Of a stretch of DNA of 17,809 bases, positions 15,651-17,809 are shown one piece after another. Below the pieces are notes generated by a model. That model searched no databases, had not been told where the DNA came from, and was given only the letters and a program-made list of their open reading frames with translations. Source of the stretch: CAZJDM01 sp964544765 (GTDB lineage: Bacteria; Bdellovibrionota_B; Oligoflexia; CAYFLR01). The position numbers were made by a program, and so were the translations under genes. Position 1 is the first letter of the stretch, and every line of letters begins with the position of its first letter. The stretch lies in NCBI GenBank assembly GCA_964544765.1, contig CAZJDM010000094.1:1-17809 (forward strand), written 5' to 3'.

Positions 15651-16901
15651 ATGACCACAGAAACAGTAATAACCGATGAAATTGTATCGAGATTACTTGA
15701 GACTCTGAAAGACAATATGTACTCTAAAGGTGGCTATTTATCAGATATTCTGTCTATCGGCCCTGGGGCTTTTTTAATTAGATCGAAAGCTTCTGTTGAG
15801 CAAGCCAAGACATATTTTTATGGCCTGATTAAGCGCGAATCTTTTCATGATGTTTTAACAGCACTAATAGATAATAAAGAGACTGGAGAAGCGATTTTTA
15901 AATTTAAACATATTGAAAAATCCATCTTCATAGAAAAAGGGGAAATTGTATTTGCTAAATCAAATCAGATAGATGACAGGTTAGGGGAAATCTTATATAG
16001 GAGGGGATATTTATCTATTAATGATTTAGTAACTTCAAGAATAAAAGTTACTAAGAACAAAAGATTTGGAAAGATATTAATTGAACAAGGGATTTTAAAT
16101 TGCCATCAATTATGGGAAGCCATAAGGTTGCAAATTAGTGAATTGATTCATTCAATTTTCTTTTTAGAGCAAGCTGAATTTTATTTTGCTTCTGATGATT
16201 ATTATAGTGGAACCAAAGTTGTTTTTAATATGCCCAGTAGGCTCTTTTTCAAAGAATGTGCCAATAAAGGAAAGTCTATTTCTCGATTTCATATGGAAGT
16301 ACCCGATGATTCCGTTTTTATCCTTCAGGAGAAATATGATCCTAATCAGTGTACAGATTTTGAAAATGAATTCATCGATATTATTCAAAGGGGGCCCTCA
16401 AAAAAGGAAATCCTGAGTAATACTAAATTAAAAACACCTTATGCGATTGCTACATTATTAAATTTATTGAATAGGAAACTTCTTCATTGTGAAGAGTGGC
16501 AGACCTGGATTGAGGAAGAGAGAAGGGACGAGCCTCTTGAATCTAAGGCTAAGCAGTTGATTAAAAAGAAGGTGGCTTTGTTGTCTATTTTACATAAGTT
16601 TATAACAGAGAAGGATGAACAGTTTCTAGAAAAAATTGAGTGTTTGTTTATTGACAATCAAAATGTCCAGGATTTCTTTGGTGATCAGGATTATATTCAT
16701 ACGGGAACTTTAGACAAAGATTTACTACTCGATAGATTTTTGGAAAAATATCAAGATCGACCAGATCCGTTAGCTTTTTTAGAACACATATTTGATGAAA
16801 CAAAGGTTTTTATGTTGTTTTTTGCCCGAGATTACATGAAACAAGAAGACTACAAAGAGATATCAACATTATTAGAAGAACTCGAAGAAACTAATGGATA
16901 A
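15651..16901 (+). CDS. DUF4388 (PATAN) domain protein
   Basis: This 416-residue cytoplasmic protein contains a PATAN/DUF4388 domain at about 55-190. The match rests on KSIFIEKGEIVFAKSNQIDD, RLGEILYRRGYLS, RFGKILIEQGILNCHQLWEA and QAEFYFASD, which follow the usual 'iyf..G.iv.A.s....RLGeiLv..G.l' and 'G.f.f' pattern. PATAN domains occur in deltaproteobacterial and cyanobacterial signalling proteins and are thought to mediate protein-protein contacts around response regulators. The C-terminal half (about 200-416) is mainly helical and I recognise no domain in it. The start has an AGGA ribosome site about 7-8 nt upstream. The end overlaps rlmB by 8 bp, which indicates translational coupling. Placement directly after ntrX suggests an accessory role in that signalling route, an inference from position. 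Confidence 0.82.
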   Translation: MTTETVITDEIVSRLLETLKDNMYSKGGYLSDILSIGPGAFLIRSKASVEQAKTYFYGLIKRESFHDVLTALIDNKETGEAIFKFKHIEKSIFIEKGEIVFAKSNQIDDRLGEILYRRGYLSINDLVTSRIKVTKNKRFGKILIEQGILNCHQLWEAIRLQISELIHSIFFLEQAEFYFASDDYYSGTKVVFNMPSRLFFKECANKGKSISRFHMEVPDDSVFILQEKYDPNQCTDFENEFIDIIQRGPSKKEILSNTKLKTPYAIATLLNLLNRKLLHCEEWQTWIEEERRDEPLESKAKQLIKKKVALLSILHKFITEKDEQFLEKIECLFIDNQNVQDFFGDQDYIHTGTLDKDLLLDRFLEKYQDRPDPLAFLEHIFDETKVFMLFFARDYMKQEDYKEISTLLEELEETNG

Positions 16902-17649
16902 GTATATATATGGTATTAATAGTGTAAAATTGTTGTTGATAAAACATCCTAACTATGTAAAAAAAATCATTTTTTGGGGTAAAATAAAAAATCCACGCTT
17001 GAATGAACTCATAAAGCTAGCTAGAAAAAATTTCCCTGAAAAAATAAAAATAATGTCTCATCGCCATGAAATTAGAGATGAAATAAGGAGTAAGGGTCAG
17101 GGAGTTTATGTCGAATTAAAACGCTCTTTGGAACAATATTATATTGAGTTTGAAGATTTTATTCATAATATCCAGACAAATAATAGATACCCTAACCCGG
17201 TTTTGATTATTGACCATATTACAGATCCTCAAAACTTAGGGTCAATTATTCGATCAGCAGCTTGTTTTGGAGTAGAGATTATTTTAATACCTCAAGATAG
17301 ACAAGTACAGCTTTCAAGTATCGTCGCTAAAGTAGCTAATGGAGGATTGGAGTTTCTTAAGATGGTGAGAATTGTAAATGTGGCTGGAGCTATTAAGCAG
17401 TTAAAGGAATTAGGGTATATTATTATGGGCGCTGATATCAATGGTGACGATATTAATGAAATAAGAAAAATTAACGCTCCAATGGGACTAGTAATGGGAA
17501 ATGAAGAAAAAGGATTGAAATTATTGACTAAAAAGAAATGCGATAAATTAATAAAAATTCCAATGGAGGATTCAGTTGGCTCTCTAAATGTATCAATTGC
17601 TACTGGTATTTTCTTATCATATATTTACATAAATAAATTTTCATGTTAA
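16894..17649 (+). CDS. rlmB: 23S rRNA 2'-O-ribose methyltransferase of the SpoU/TrmH family (RlmB-like)
   Basis: This 251-residue SPOUT-class enzyme is expected to methylate the 2'-OH of a guanosine in 23S rRNA (G2251 in E. coli) using SAM. A small RNA-binding domain (about 1-75, opening IYGINSVKLLL) precedes the knotted catalytic domain. Motif 1 is DPQNLGSIIRSAACFGV (about 110-126), motif 2 is GLVMGNEEKGL (about 202-212), and motif 3 is IPMEDSVGSLNVSIATGI (about 223-240). These closely follow the E. coli RlmB motifs. It could instead modify another rRNA or tRNA site, as SpoU paralogues are hard to separate by motif. It starts inside the end of the PATAN gene (ATGGATAA overlap) and belongs to the same run. 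Confidence 0.92.
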   Translation: MDKYIYGINSVKLLLIKHPNYVKKIIFWGKIKNPRLNELIKLARKNFPEKIKIMSHRHEIRDEIRSKGQGVYVELKRSLEQYYIEFEDFIHNIQTNNRYPNPVLIIDHITDPQNLGSIIRSAACFGVEIILIPQDRQVQLSSIVAKVANGGLEFLKMVRIVNVAGAIKQLKELGYIIMGADINGDDINEIRKINAPMGLVMGNEEKGLKLLTKKKCDKLIKIPMEDSVGSLNVSIATGIFLSYIYINKFSC

Positions 17650-17661
17650 GTGAATTAAATA

Positions 17662-17691
17662 TTGACAAAATTTACTTTATTCTTATATATT
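17662..17691 (+). promoter_or_regulatory. Strong sigma70-like promoter ahead of tRNA-Thr
   Basis: TTGACA (17662-17667) and TATATT (17686-17691) are separated by 18 bp, which would start transcription near 17698, shortly before the tRNA at 17724. It gives the tRNA a promoter independent of rlmB. No terminator is visible between rlmB and this site. Confidence 0.7.
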
Positions 17692-17723
17692 CGTTCTCTA
17701 ATTTGTTTGGGGGTGGCATTTCC

Positions 17724-17796
17724 GCTGGTGTAGCTCAATTGGTAGAGCAGCTGATTTGTAATCAGCAGGTTGCGGGTTCAAGTCCCATCAACAGCT
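17724..17796 (+). tRNA. tRNA-Thr, anticodon TGT
   Basis: The cloverleaf can be drawn by eye. The acceptor stem is GCTGGTG/CAACAGC, the D arm GCTC-AATTGGTA-GAGC, the anticodon arm GCTGA-TTTGTAA-TCAGC, and the T arm GCGGG-TTCAAGT-CCCAT. Position 17796 is the discriminator T. The TGT anticodon reads ACA and related Thr codons. Two pairs are not canonical: G5-A68 in the acceptor stem and C50-A64 in the T stem. The 3' CCA is not encoded, so it must be added by an enzyme. The overall resemblance to bacterial tRNA-Thr is good. In many bacteria this tRNA opens a tRNA-tuf cluster; the window ends before that can be tested. Confidence 0.88.
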
Positions 17797-17809
17797 TTTA
17801 ATAAGATTG

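Noticed and set aside
1..17809. CRISPR arrays, insertion sequences, prophage or defence islands
   Set aside because: No regularly spaced repeats, terminal inverted repeats, transposase, integrase or phage genes were seen on reading either strand.

Overview
The window is an AT-rich bacterial chromosome segment. DnaK, a CtpA-type protease, a ComEC-type channel, RlmB and tRNA-Thr are core-type genes. The NtrY/NtrX-type pair followed by a DUF4388 (PATAN) protein, and the fused membrane/spermidine-synthase-like protein, are combinations I associate with deltaproteobacteria-like lineages (Desulfobacterota, Bdellovibrionota, SAR324 and relatives). That placement is inference from gene content; no marker was aligned. 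Apart from a small antitoxin-like gene at the left edge there is no sign of mobile DNA: no transposase, integrase, phage gene, CRISPR array or long repeat.

Left part (1-5270, all on the minus strand). Read in transcription order it holds dnaK, a roughly 300-bp gap with a perfect hairpin, a secreted S41 protease (ctpA-like), a radical SAM/SPASM protein, and a HigA-like XRE regulator. The regulator has its own candidate promoter and operator overlapping the end of the radical SAM gene. It is preceded by a 23-codon ORF where a HigB toxin gene would normally sit, so the locus looks like an orphan or decayed toxin-antitoxin module.

Middle part (5500-11631). Two plus-strand genes encode a zinc-ribbon membrane protein of unknown function and a 1009-residue membrane protein fused to a spermidine-synthase-like Rossmann domain, with a long unassigned C-terminus. 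They run convergently into a minus-strand pair: a small, very basic protein and a ComEC-family channel lacking the C-terminal metallo-beta-lactamase domain. The two stop codons overlap.

Right part (11632-17809). A divergent intergenic region carries a near-ideal sigma70 promoter for the minus-strand pair and a 14-bp palindrome. From it a plus-strand operon-like run starts: ntrY-type sensor kinase, ntrX-type sigma54 activator, a PATAN-domain protein, and the rRNA 2'-O-methyltransferase rlmB. The PATAN and rlmB genes overlap by 8 bp. A separate strong promoter then precedes tRNA-Thr(TGT), at the window edge.

I do not see a clearly new defence or biosynthetic system. The best leads are the unassigned C-terminal region of the synthase-like protein and its zinc-ribbon neighbour, the PATAN protein coupled to NtrYX and rlmB, the short ComEC with its small basic partner, and the HigA-like gene with an intact operator but no recognisable toxin.
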